A stretch of 64,000 bases of DNA, taken from assembly GCA_014529385.2 (NCBI GenBank), contig CM043956.1, positions 86,789,721 through 86,853,720 of the forward strand. Direction: 5' to 3'. The DNA is from Adiantum capillus-veneris (lineage: Eukaryota > Streptophyta > Polypodiopsida > Polypodiales > Pteridaceae). The notes under the pieces were generated by a model. The model worked only from the letters and a program-made list of their open reading frames with translations, was not told the DNA's origin and ran no database searches. Positions 22,243 through 34,125 of the stretch are shown here, piece by piece. A program made the position numbers and the translations under genes. Within the stretch, counting starts at the first letter, position 1, and each line of letters starts with the position of its first letter.

Positions 22243-23470
22243 TAGAAATATGTTTCAATCCCTTTTAGGGTAGATTGAATCCCTCTATGCCCCACATAAG
22301 GTGGAGCACGAGATTCATACATTACTTTCTCATGTAATGAGTTAGTAACGCATAGTCTATTGCCGTAGAGAAGATAACCATCTTGTAAAGTAAATAGTTC
22401 TTCTTTCTTCCCTAGTGCAAGGGCTGAAATCACATCTCTAAAATCGGGATCAATAGCATACTCATCTATCATAGAAGATAGACCATTGTGAGCACTCTTG
22501 GTCGTCTTGAGAGTGCATCGGCTACTTGATTATGCTTAACAACAATGTAAGCAATATGAAATGAAATTGTGAAAGGAAAATTTTCCACCTTATTTGTTTG
22601 GTGGAGAGCTTGGTCTGCGTCAGAAAGTACTTAAGGCTTTGGTGATCCGTTTGCAGAATGAAAGGAGTCCCTAATAAATAGTGCTTCCATGAGTCTAAGG
22701 CATGTAGAACTACGAGGAGTTCCTTTTCATATATGCCTAGAGCTTTCTCAATAGGGTCGAGCCTTCGACTTTCATAGGCTATGGCGTGCCTTTCTTGGAG
22801 AAAAACAGCTCCAAGGCAATCACCACAAGCGTCACATTGGACCTCAAATGGCTTTGAGAGATCCAGCAATGTAAGCACATGTTGAGAGATAAGATTTTCT
22901 TTAAGTTTTATGAAAGCATTGTTCTCCTTGGAAGACCATGTATACCTAACGTTTTTCTTTGTTAGGACATGTAATGGTCCCGCAATTTATGAGAACTTTT
23001 CTATGAAGCGTCTATAGTATGCACACATACCCATAAATCTTCTTAGTTCATGAAGAATCCTTGGTTTAGGCCATCCTTTTATTACCTCTAACATTGATGG
23101 ATCCATTTTCATGCCATCTTGAGAGATAATGTGACCTAAATACTAAATCTCTTGTAAGAAAAACTCGCTTTTCTTTTGATTTACAAAAAGTTTATTCTCT
23201 CTTAAGACTTGAAATATTACTTGGAGGTGTTGCTTGTGTTCATCTAGTGAATTAGAGTAGATGATAATATCATGAAAGAATACTCCAGTAAAGGTTTTTT
23301 GGGGCCTGAATAGCTTCTCCATCAAGTGGTTGAATGTGGCTCGTGCATTGGTAAAGCCAAAAGGCATGACAATGTATTCGTAAAGACCAAATGTGGTGCA
23401 AAATGCGGTCTTTACAATATCTTAATCAACTATCCTTATTTGATGGTAGCCACTTTTTAGGTCCTTGCCC
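22230..23470 (-). pseudogene. Reverse transcriptase (partial) and RNase H, chromovirus copy B
   Basis: The frame begins inside RT at SGYHQIRIVD, joined directly to protease sequence, so the N-terminal third of RT is absent. The catalytic box reads VFFHDIIIYSNS; the first Asp of the usual DD pair is His, so the polymerase would be dead. A stop follows at the LQEI/YLGHI junction. The thumb and RNase H (FEVQCDACGDCLGAVFLQ, TDHQSLKYF) are recognisable. The linker to integrase carries VMYESRAPPYVGHRGIQ and ends at a one-base frameshift near 22235. Confidence 0.85.
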
Positions 23471-23930
23471 CTTGGAAGCACCATCTGCCGGTAGGACATC
23501 TCCCATCTCGTAAGCTTGTATGCCTAGCTTGGTGGCCAACTCTGTGGATATGAAATTATGAGTAGAACCAGCGTCAAAGAGAATAAAAGCATCATGTTCT
23601 CTTACCTTTCCCCAAGCATGGCATAGAGGAGATCCTTTGTGGTGAGCTTCCTCTTCTTGTATTTTGACCAAGGTAGCTCTAGGAGGCTCATGGCCGGTGT
23701 TCTTTTGCGAACAAGCGTGGTACACATGCCCTTGATTGCCGCACTTGAAACATCGGTTATACTTGCGATAATGCTCAAGCTCTTCAGGAGAGATTTTGTT
23801 TTTGCCTTTGTAAACTCCCTTGTCCTTAGGTTTGTTGGAATTGCCCTTAGGAGACTTTTGGACATTGTCCTTCCCCTCAGGCTCATTGGAACCCTTGTTT
23901 TTCGTGGGCTTAGAATTTCTCTTAGCACCT
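23426..23930 (-). pseudogene. Nucleocapsid zinc knuckle and protease start, chromovirus copy B
   Basis: The minus strand encodes CFKCGNQGHVYHAC, a CCHC knuckle, followed by the protease active site FDAGSTHNFISTELATKLG, which is intact here. After ADGASKGQ the sequence jumps to RT (SGYHQI), which shows an internal deletion of the rest of protease and the start of RT relative to copy A. The junction shifts the frame. Confidence 0.82.
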
Positions 23931-24020
23931 ATCTAGAAATGTATTTGAGAAGCCACCATAGTATGATGGCTTAACTGCGGATATGGTGCATGGCCTTTGG
24001 GAGTTGACATACTCTACCAT

Positions 24021-25197
24021 TTATTCAGTTAAGCTTGCACAAAATTGTTGCTTTTGCTCTCCAAAATCCATCTTTTTAAAAATAGTGGCTTTGAGATGTA
24101 AATCCCAAAACTTGTCTACACATTTGTGAATGGATTTGTAGGGAGAGAGCTTCAAGATTCGCCATTGGGTGAGTACTTTGTCTTTTGCATCGGTGGCCAA
24201 AAACTGCTTCATAATGGAAGCTCTTATAGCTTTCCATGTTTGTGGAGCTTCACTGTTTGCCCGTAGGCTAGACCACCATTGCCTGGTGGATTTTTGAAAG
24301 TGCATAGCTACATGGCGTAGCTTAGAGGACTCCGTGAAGCTCTCATCTCCAAACGCCGCATCGAGCTGTTGGATAAAGGACAAGACTTTGTCCATAGCAC
24401 CAAAGGTGCCATCATAGGTAAGAAAAGAGATGCTCTTTTCTCCCTCTTTGAACTTCTTGAGCTTGGATGACCTCTTCCACGCAGCATAAGATTTCCTATG
24501 GCCTCTTCTTTTCGATGGTTGAAAAGTTGTACCATTACATTCTTCAGAAGATGAAGAATTCAAGGAATATGGATAAGAGGATGACCTCTTTCTCGCCTTT
24601 TCTTGCCTTGAACTTCTTTGTCTGCACCATCACTTTCATAAGAGGAAGAGGATGAACAAGATGGACAAGAGGGTGTCCTCTTTCTTGCCTTTCTATTCTC
24701 TTGCTTTTTGTCATCCCTCTTTGAATTATGGTGTGGAGAAGTGTGCAATGGTATTCTCTATTTTTGAGGTGATGGAGAGCGTTTAGCCCACCATCTTTGT
24801 GGAGCCATCTCCACCGTAGTGGCAGCAGACACACTTCTTTCTTGTTCCTTTGGTGGGGGCTCTTGAATTCTCCTTTGGGAAGGAAATGCATCATCAAGAA
24901 GCAATTTTTTGAGCCCATTGTATGGATCCTCTTCTTCTTCCCAAATTGGAGAGAGGCCTCTTTTTGGAGTCTTGCAAGGAGGCTTCTTAAGTACTCTCTC
25001 GTCATGGTGGGGAGTTTGGAGAATCCCATGAGCACAAAGCTACCGTTGCACTTCACTTTGGAGGGATGGATTGCCCATGGCTTCTTGAAACCTAGAAACA
25101 AGGTAGTTAACAAGCATAGGGGAATCATTAGTAGCCTGCTCATAGCAAAATCAAAGTTATCAACATTAATTTCACTCTCTTTACTATTGTCAGCCAT
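24021..25197 (-). pseudogene. Gag of chromovirus copy B
   Basis: Gag starts MADNSKESEINVDNFDFA at 25197. The frame shifts directly after this, and the Arg/Ser-rich linker is spread over several frames (for example RKARKRTPSCPSCSSSSSYE in the frame of 24560-24748). The capsid core is open at 24563-24021 (LTYDGTFGAMDKVLSFIQQ, then HVAMHFQKSTRQWWSSL) and ends at a stop after QQFCASLTE. Several indels make it non-functional. Confidence 0.82.
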
Positions 25198-25586
25198 TCT
25201 AACAACTTTTAGGTGTACTTTGGCACTTCAAGCCCTAGTTGCTACTCTTCTTTTCCCCTTTAGAAAAAGCACTCAAGCTACTGTACCTGTGGCTTGAATA
25301 CCATTAATTACAAGGAATAGAAGAGAGGGTCGTTCAACACAAAAATAGCACTGGCTCATGTCAAGATTCTAATAGCTCAATAGTGGTTAAGCCATAGGCA
25401 AGCCCTGTAGGACTCCACTATTAAGACCATAGCTCTCGAAAGCAGTGCCCCGTTATCTGCACGAAGACAGGCGCACTGCAAGGCTGAAAAATCCCTATTC
25501 TACTTACTCAATTGCAATTAATAATACCAACCATTTATGGCTAGCTTGAGGACCTCCCTTCTTGAGCAAGAAAAGAGAAACCTTGT

Positions 25587-25598
25587 GCTCTGATACCA
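25587..25598 (-). other. Primer binding site, initiator-Met tRNA (copy B)
   Basis: The minus strand reads TGGTATCAGAGC directly after the LTR end TACA and one T, identical to copy A. Confidence 0.9.
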
Positions 25599-25599
25599 A

Positions 25600-26808
25600 T
25601 GTAGCAATTAATTGCCTAGTAGCTTGTGTGTAGCAAAAAATAGCATGAACATAGTGAGCATTTCATTAGAATAGATTCGTAATGAGAATAACAAGAGTGC
25701 TTAGGTGGAGAGAGTAACAAAAAACATAACACTTGGTTAGATAGCATGAACAATACTTCAAAAGAGAGAGAAATTAAGCTATTGACAACAATTGAGGACC
25801 AGATTTACATGGAGCTAGTCCCCCCTCCAAAAGGCTTTGTATTTATAGGTTTCTCCCATCAAGAAAGACATTTTACAATACAATTCTTTGTGTTCCTTTA
25901 GTACTAGATAGTGCAATGAAGATCGAAGCTTCAATCACTAAGCAAAACACTTGTAAAACACAACATCAATTCTGTCACGGTCTCAGACCCAATACCTCAC
26001 ACACCTTCAAAGATGGTGAGAGCTAGCGGAGTATGAGAGTAGATTGAGAGAAAGAAAGAGTATTCTTACGCGAAAGATGTACATCTACTCACATAATCAC
26101 TCATATAAGCATAGCTTAGCTTCGTAATTAGCATGGTAGAGGAGATGAGCATGCATTGAAGCTTGGCTCTTGGTTGGATTTGCATCACAAAGCCAAGAGT
26201 TTTTGGTGTAGGCCTCCCTTCTCCAAGCTTGGATTAGGTGGTAAGCTTTCCATTAATCCATTAAAGCTTGAGAAGGAGAGAGAGTATTCTTTACTACACA
26301 CATGAGATTGAGTGAGTCTGTGTGTGATAATTCCTTGCAAACATCAGCCCCTTCTCTCTCTTGGTCAACCCCTCTTGCTATTTTCTCTTGCTAGCATCCT
26401 ATTGGACCTCCCCAGGCTTAGCCAATGGTAATTAAGCAGCATAAGTGATAGCCTTTTGACATGTGTCCCCCTTTCCCCTTTTGTGAGATCTTTAGGTAAT
26501 TAATTAATGCAACTAAACTCTCATTGGACCCCTTTGTCTCTTGGCGAATAGGAATCAGGCAAGCCATTGGGCTGCTAAATGCTCATTGGACCCCTTGGGA
26601 GACTGTCCAATAGTCTTCTAGAGATATTAATTCTTATTGGTTCTTTTATTAAATGTTTTTAAAATTAATTAAACTAGATTTACTCTAGCCTAATTCTCAG
26701 TGGTCCACCTCCATGGCCATCCAATAGGATTTAAGTACACCTTGTGGGCATCTGGGCTAGGGAGTTGACATGTGTCCCTCATTACCGTTGTGTAAAGGTG
26801 GCTTGTGA

Positions 26809-26855
<47 letters not shown>

Positions 26856-27109
26856 TTTCTCTCTCATCCCCTACTTTCAAGGCTCGCACCCTCCTTTGTA
26901 GGATTCATGAAGACTTTTGTACACACACACAAAGCATCCAATTTTCCTAAGCTTAACCATTGGACACAACCTTTGATTTTTGGAACCTTAGCATTTTGGA
27001 AGTCTTAATGGGCTGAACCTTAGGGTCTTTAAAGACCACTGTTGCACCTTGCTCTTTTGTAGATGGCCCCCCCCGTTTTGGATCCCTATTTTCCCTCCTT
27101 TGGATCCCT
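25600..27109 (-). repeat. 5' LTR of chromovirus copy B, outer end missing
   Basis: The segment matches 19446-20671 and the LTRs of copies A and C. Its inner end is ...TACA before the primer site. The outer end stops at AAGGGATCCAAAGG (minus strand), about 150 bases short of the TGTCATAA start, and joins unrelated DNA. On the minus strand it holds a TATA-like CTATAAATAC at 25849-25840. The same region in copies A and C has lost that match. A (GT)n tract lies at 26813-26853. Confidence 0.85.
25840..25849 (-). promoter_or_regulatory. TATA-like box in the chromovirus LTR
   Basis: The minus strand reads CTATAAATAC about 240 bases before the end of the LTR, a plausible distance for a short R-U5. 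The equivalent positions in copy A (CATAATACAA) and copy C (CATAATAC) no longer match. Transcription start is inferred, not shown. Confidence 0.45.
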
Positions 27110-28131
27110 TCTCAATATGTGGTATAATTTGACAAGGTCAATTATCAGTGAATGCTCTACATGGTCAACTTTCTTTTGCTATGCCATTGTACATTGGCAA
27201 GAGTACCTGTTAGCTATGCACACCAAAACTCCATGAGTACTTCTGTGAAGCAAGGCTTCCCTTTTGATATTTGGCATCGTGATTTCCACAGTTTGGAATA
27301 TGCTATCAACATATGAATTTGGGAACACTTGCCAAGATGTTTGCAAATTTTTACATCCCACGAGGATGTATATGATACATACACTAACTCACTCGTGCAG
27401 TACATATGGCTATGAGCCAGATTCACGTGAATTACCAAAAACCTGGCCACAAGTGGACGACAAGGTTAGTAAATGTCAAGTTATGTTTGTTTGGTCTATT
27501 TTTTTTTACTTTTCACACTACAAAGCAAAGTGCTTTGGAAGACTCCATACGAAGCCGCTGTAGACAGCAAAGTGCTTTGCCACATTTTATGCGAAGCAAG
27601 GCTTCTCTTATGTGCAAAGGTAATATTGATTAACTTTAGATCAACGATAATGGCACACATGTTTAGCACTTCGGATATAAGCTCACATTTTATGCAATGT
27701 TGCATTGTGATGTATCCATGCCACTGTAATCGTGCAAGGTATGTATACCAGGGGCTCACATGGTTGAGACTGTCATTGAAGCCAAGGGATTATTAGTACG
27801 ATGGCTGTACAACACCCATCATTGTATACGCTTCTGCTATAGCACTAGCTACTCTGTCAAGGATGAGCTCAATTATTGATGTTTTAAAACATTTTGTGTT
27901 TATTTTTATTCACAAGAAAAGTGCCATACATATGCACCCTATTACAGTCATGATCACATGCACGATAAGTGAGTCAATATGTGATTTCCGGTACCTCTCT
28001 CTACAAGAGCGTGGTACAAGTACACTGTGATGCGCTTATAGGATAAGCTAAGACACAGACATGGTTTGCATTGGATCATATGAAAGGGGCAGAGACCACA
28101 TTTGAATAAGAAGTTTTTCCTCAGCCCAACA

Positions 28132-28170
<39 letters not shown>

Positions 28171-29008
28171 CAACTTCTATGCGGAAAAGGTGAGACTAGG
28201 CACTATTTTATTGACATCTTTCTATGTCAATATGGTAATAGGAAGGGCAAAGAGACAAAAGGAAGGGATAAGCACCATCTATTGCCACCTATTTTGGAAT
28301 GGCTAAGAGACATCTATTTGTAATCCATCAGTGATCGTTTTCAAGATCGAACATTTCTATTGAGTTGAGTACCCATCGATTCTAATGGCCAAGCAAGAGT
28401 CTTGCCATTAGTAATTGTTTGGGCATTATTTTAGCACTACACAATTTAAGTGGTGTGAAGGTGAAGTTGAGTTTTTGAACGTCTTAAACTCGTAAGGGTT
28501 CATCTCTACCAAGGTTTATATATGAAGCCAACATTTCACATAGCACGACTGCTCACAAAAACCCAAGATTATGGATTTTTGAGTCAGGAAAAGATCCATT
28601 TTTTAGTGCGATTACAACTTTAATGGATCTCCTATTTTATTACAATACTAAGAGTGTCTATATGAGTACAATTTTGAGGTAAGACCCAACTTGTGATTAC
28701 TAAATCACCTACAATTCTTGGAACCTTCACACTTGCACTTTCACGAAAAGAAGTCCACAAGCTGCCAAGGGGTAGTGGATAATTTCAACTTCCACAATAA
28801 TGTAATGCCAAGGGCAAACCCAAGGGGGGTCGCAGACATAGGCCAAAAGGCCGGCTGTTCATTGAGCAGTTTTTTTGCAAAGTTTAACCAAGGGGTTTGA
28901 TTTTAACCAATGGGTTTGGATTGCAAAGGCAAGACCCAAGGTTACTTGTGTAATACTACTTACATTTCACTATTTTCAATTAGTGCTCCTAGGTCTTTTC
29001 AAGCAGGA
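27110..29008. other. Gene-free stretch with short repeats
   Basis: No gene is supported. Overlapping short frames at 27200-27800 have no recognisable motif. A (CT)n tract with interruptions lies at 28133-28170. The left edge at 27110 is the truncation point of the chromovirus LTR. Confidence 0.45.
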
Positions 29009-31132
29009 TTCAGAAGTTGATGACATGTAGCAATTAACAAGGCACCCTCCCTATGTTTATGGTAAGTGTCAAGTTGAACAAAATGGTGTAAGGTGCTTTT
29101 CTTCAAGACCCACCATATAAGTTAGAGAAATAAGAAAATCTAGCGAGGGCTATCAAATTTTTTATGGAACTGTGTGATTCTCCCAATTTAAAAATGTATG
29201 TCATCATCATAGGGTTGATCTAGATGGGCACCCTTGCCCTTCAAATTTCCAAGTTTCTATGAAATTATTGGCATTTAGAGAAGTTCTTTCAAGGCTAGCT
29301 CACAATTTCACCCGTAAATAAGAGGCAAAATACCCCAAAACATGGGAGTAAAAAGAAACCCTGATTCAACACAAATGTGACAGGAAAAGAGAGGATGAAA
29401 AATTATAAAATAGAGAAAGATATGGGGTAAGAATTATCGATACAAAGGATTCCTAAACATCATTTGTGTGCAAGTGCAGTGTTTGATCACTCACAATTAT
29501 TGCTACAAATAAAGGAACACAAGTGAAAAGAAACACATGAATTCATTCTCTTATGCAAGAATTTGTTAATTCACATAACTATAAAAAGATCCCAACCACC
29601 AATTTCAAACCTCTGTGTGCGTCCACCGTACATGTTGGAGCTAGGGACTTGTTGAGCATCGTGTGCGAGCCACTGATGGCTGCAAGCACTCAACTAAGCT
29701 AACCTAGAGAACTCAAAGAGAGCAAGGGTGTGTCACTCACTGCTCTACGCTCACCGTCATGAAGGATTCCACACCGCGAAGAAGAGGGATCCACCACCCC
29801 TACGTTCAACCGCCTCATTACTGCCAATGCCATACCACAATTCTCAATCGCTATCTCTCTCTCTCTCTCCCCCTCTCTCTCTCTATCTCTTTCTCAAGCA
29901 TACACATACACACACACTCGTGAGCACACGTTGACTCTCTCTCTCTCTCTCAATCACCTAATTGCTCGTTGAATATTATAGTCCACCTCTCTCCTAACTT
30001 AACCCCTATAGTGAATACCATGGCAACCACTTCTCGCATTCTTGATCCTTGAAATTCAAGCTAGGATAAATGTGAAGATCGTGTGGAATATCGTCAAAAC
30101 ATGGCATTATTTGACACCTCCACCTGCTGGGCTTTCTATATAAGGAGATGAGGGTTGCTTTGGCCCCTTACTTAGCCTTTTTTTGTGTATTGTGTGTGTA
30201 TGAGAAAGTGAGGAGTGTGGGATTTCTTTTCGCTTGCTTATTGTGGTGTGATGGAGTTGGTTTACCATGATGTGTCTTCTCAGGTCGGTAACTTGTTGCA
30301 ATGGATTTGTTTCGCACAATTACATGTTGCACCATTTTTTGTACTCTACACCAGGGAAAAATAACTGGGATTTTTGTTGGGTATAATGTACCTTTAATAG
30401 TTATACATATTAGGTGGGTTTCTTGGCACATGTATGGTTTTTGCATCATACTTACTGTTTGAATCTATTGCCTAGAATATTGTTTTTCTTAAACACGCAC
30501 AATAAAAAGTAGTTACTCTTGTAACATGTGGGATTTGATCAATGTGGTTATCTCATGGTAGTGCTATGATTCTTTCCCATTTCAACATTTAGGTAAATAT
30601 GAAACAATTTTTTTTCACAAACACGTGCTTGGATTATAATAGGTTGTTGTGCTGTTTTTTACCACTCAACTGATAACGCGCAAAAAATTGATTGAGTTAA
30701 AGTTTAAATTGTCTTGGAAAGATGATACTTACCACATTTTTTAGTTAAAACAGGCTGAGCTAGTTGTATTTTTTTAAAATTGGCCAAAGTTAGTGGTTCA
30801 ATACCTTAATCATTTGATCTTAGTATGGTCTTTTGACCTAGTGGGAAAAGTAGTTCTATTGTTACGGTATATACCCACTTGAAAATGGCATAGCCTAGAC
30901 TATGGATACAATGGCATTTGGGTTTTGAGGCTTAACATTGGTTCTTTATTCTCTAGGATAAACTAGACTCTGCCATGGTATCTTACTGGTTTTAGGCGAT
31001 GAAATTAAAAGACTATTTATGGAATGGATATACATAGTCTTTTTTGGAGAATTGTTTTTTGGTACCATTTGACCTATACAGTCAAAACTGTAAAATACCT
31101 CACAAAATCATGGGTATAAAAGACACAAAATG
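29009..31132 (+). repeat. TATA-bearing unclassified repeat, copy 1
   Basis: About 2.1 kb, starting TTCAGAAGTTG and ending near TAAAAGACACAAAATG, matches 53501-55593 throughout. Shared landmarks are AACAAAATGGTGTAAGG, CTAGCGAGGGCTAT, the TATATAAGGAG box at 30137-30147, and TGGTACCATTTGAC near the end. A (CT)n tract at 29853-29894 corresponds to a longer pure tract in the other copy. No long frame or domain is present. It could be a solo LTR or a non-autonomous element, but I could not find clean TG...CA ends or a target duplication. Confidence 0.7.
30137..30144 (+). promoter_or_regulatory. TATA box of the unclassified repeat, copy 1
   Basis: TATATAAG in the setting GGGCTTTCTATATAAGGAG. The same setting occurs at 54598-54606, and as GACTTTCTATAAAAGGAG at 34956-34964, followed in all three by CACTTAGCC or ACTTAGCC and TTTTG-rich sequence. 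Conservation across diverged copies suggests a real promoter of the family. Confidence 0.5.
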
Positions 31133-32223
31133 CTTTATGAGCAAAAACTGAGAATAAGACACTTAGATCAAATGGGGTGGTGGCCTTGTGATTAGAATTT
31201 TATTTGTATACATAGCTATATTTCAAAGTTAATTTTGAAAAAAAATTGATATAAAAAAACCTTATCTATAAACTATGTAAGTGCACTTGTATCTTAAAGG
31301 AGTGATTAACTTTCTTGATTACAAGTTTAAAAAGAACTTAAAAAAAACTCACACCTTATATTATTCATAAACAAGAATAAATGATTAAGTTTGGACAATA
31401 ATTTTTAAGTTAAAAAGTTTGCAAGATGGACATGAATAACAACTTATAAAGTCCATTGACACCTGTAAATTGCATTCAAGGCTGACATATCTGTTTGTCT
31501 TGTTTCAATGGATGTAGGTGACGACTCTATCCTTCTTGGAATTATTTTGTCTTAGCTGTTGTCCGTCACTATTATACTAGACTCTTGCTACTTTTGAAAA
31601 CAACAATTCCCATGTATATAAACATTAGAATGAGACCTCATTCTTTTAGCTATGTACAAAAATAACTCAAAGTTGGATTTGTTTTTGTGCTACCCCTTTT
31701 CACTTGTTTAAACCCACCTGTCTTTTGAAATTTTATGGTTGTTTGTGTATATTTATTAATGTAAAACAAAAATGCACATGTCCTAAACACAAGGCTCTCC
31801 CAATTTTCTAAGGGAATTGGCATGCTAGCTTTAGAGATGTGTTTGGACTATAGAGCTAATTCGGACTCACTATCTATGATTCCTAATTAGGTTGGCTGGT
31901 GTTAGGCAGTCCCTCTGAGACTATAGTTCAAGATTCTTGCTCACGGAGATCATAGTATTTTGACTTTGCATATTTTAGGTTTGCAATTGAATCCACCTTT
32001 AATAACCTTGATTTTTACATAATCTTCCAGGATCACACTCAGTTTGAAATGAATGCTCGCATGAGAGTCATCCAGAACTTAGAGAAACATGCAAGGATTC
32101 TAGAACAAATTAGACTTTAGATAAACGACCATCCCCCTTACAAAAACCTGTGCCCCTAGATTAAAGGCTAAAAGTTTTATAATCTGCTACCCTAAATAAT
32201 CCCTTTCTAAATTATCAAAACTA
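31133..32223. other. AT-rich gene-free stretch
   Basis: No coding motif, repeat boundary or RNA gene is seen. Runs of A and T dominate. Short frames all lack recognisable features. Confidence 0.4.
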
Positions 32224-34125
32224 TTTGTTACAGGCCTTATCACTCTCCCAAGGTCTAGAGTTAACTTTCGAACCTCTTTCTTTGGCAACTTCCCTAGTCT
32301 TGAGATGTAGAAGCAGCTTGGGAGCATCGCAATTTTTCTATGAATCTTCCTTGGCTTCTCACAAAAAATCTTCTATTTTACATAAGCTCTTTTTTAATGA
32401 TTGGATCCAAATTTTGGCCACTTTAGACAAGGATTGTAAGGATGGTGTTGCTATGATCTCCCAATACATTTCCCAATTACCTCTACTTACTTTACAACAC
32501 AACTAGGATTTAGCTGAGTTCTCTATTCTAAAAGGCGAGTAGTTCTTGGACAAAGGGGAACTCATCAATGCACCCTTTAGCCTCAACTTTGTTGACCACT
32601 CCAAATGTTTGTCCAATATTGGTCTATATATTTGTACAAAATGGAATATGGAGTTCGCTAAAAGCAATCCCAACTTCTATACTCAGTCCATTTGAAATGT
32701 TTTTTTACCTTACCTAAAATGTGTATGCAAGTTTCTAGACCCGAAAGCCTCATGTGATTCTAGTATTATGTGGTTTGACCATGCAATTTGGTTTATTGCC
32801 AATCACTTAGAACAACTCTTTCCCGAGAAGCCGATGGACTCACTCACTGTTAAAGTTATTACTAGATTTCTCAAGCCTTGCATTGAAGATGATGATTCCC
32901 ACTCACTGTAAACACCCAAATCTTTAACCACCCCCAAAAACTCCTTGACATCTTTTCTAACACCTAGCACTTTTGCTATCTTTAATAGTGGAAAGTCTCA
33001 AAGATTTACTAGAGGAAGAGGAAGAAACACACCTATCCATCACCCTCTTGACTTTTGTAATCGTCTTTACCTTGCAAGAAATTTTTGGCCCTTGTGGAAG
33101 GAGGCGTCTCACAAAAAAGACTTCTACGACAGATCTCATCTATATACACTGTTTGTACAAGACTGAACTTTTGGATTGGTTTTGCCCAAGTCTATTTTCT
33201 ATGAGTGTTTTGATCTACTTTTTGGAAACCATAAAATGTTAGATAAGGTCCTTATCGGCTAGATTTATCATCAACCTATTAAAAGTTTAGTTTACAACAT
33301 TGATTTTCTATGTCACAATAATCTCCCTGAATGTGCTTGTGATAACTTTAAAACTTTTTGTAACGATTTTGGGGATTTAGCTAGGTATGTTTGCACTTGT
33401 GATCTCAAGGTTATTAATGATCCTACAATTCAAAAATTCACGGATAAAGGATTGAATCACATTCTAGTTTTTTCCAAAACGCCCCTACCTTGCCCTAGAT
33501 CAGCTTTACTTAGTTGTTTGGCTGACCTGGTCAATACTAGAGAAGATAGTCCTATTGGACTTAACCCATTCGGTTCGACAATATTTTCTAGAAAAAGTAC
33601 CTCTTTTACCACATAAATGGTTGTCTAGTGATAGCACTTGGATCACCCCCGACTTCAACTTAAAATTTAAACTCGCACAAAATTGGTTTGTTGTTGTTCT
33701 TGATAAAGTTGTCACCCTACTATCATTTTCAAAAATCTCACTTGGAAAGCCACTCACTTGCAACTATCTCGTGGAAAGAAACAATATTAAAATCTCAATT
33801 CTAATACACAATTCCTGTAATGGGGTGACTATGAATACCACTTTATCTGGAAATGAGACAATCTTAAAATCTTGTCCATAGAATTTATCAAAAAAATGAG
33901 TAACCAACCACATAAAGCGGCACTTAACACATGTATTAGTCTTCTTTACATGATCTTATATTCCTCTTCTAACTACTTTTTTTGTGTTAGAAGACATCAA
34001 ACATCTCATTCACAAATTCTATCTCATTGGCTTCAAAAGAAACGACCTAATTAATACTATCACAAAGGCTATTTCACAAACTAATAGGCATGGCTTAGGA
34101 TTTATTCTCACTAATTAGGCGGTAG
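32224..34125 (+). pseudogene. Degraded retroelement ORF, Penelope-like N-terminal region (tentative)
   Basis: A chain of frames on the plus strand reads like one long decayed protein. Features in order: an uncharacterised stretch at 32224-32911 with three stops; a basic segment RFTRGRGRNTP near 33003; a CxC pair (ECACDNF, Cys codons at 33332-33340); VCTCDLKVINDPTIQKFTDKG with DKG at 33443-33451, of which TIQKFTDKGLNHI is the core; a frameshift near 33550-33600; then AQNWFVVVLDKVV at 33675-33713. A segment near 33975-34125 reads EDIKHLIHKFYLIGFKRNDL. A CxC plus DKG block upstream of RT is known from some Penelope-like elements. The core RT (YxDD box) is not visible, so an internal deletion is likely. 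The assignment is an inference from motif order only. Confidence 0.33.

Larger units (their letters stand above)
19446..27109 (-). mobile_element. Ty3/gypsy chromovirus copy B
   Basis: On the minus strand, from right to left: 5' LTR (25600-27109, outer end missing), Met-tRNA primer site, gag, protease start, RT, RNase H, integrase, chromo-like tail, polypurine tract and 3' LTR (19446-20671, distal end missing). It belongs to the same family as copy A. Both outer ends are truncated, so no target duplication is visible. The coding part has frameshifts, an internal deletion between protease and RT, and changed catalytic residues in RT and integrase. Confidence 0.9.

Noticed and set aside
24797-25297. 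166-codon plus-strand frame over chromovirus gag (similar at 35183-35857)
   Set aside because: It is the antisense of a recognised gag; no protein family resemblance of its own.
27179-27800. Cluster of overlapping short frames, some with plausible amino-acid composition
   Set aside because: Frames conflict, contain stops and have no recognisable motif or convincing splice pattern; not strong enough to call an exon.
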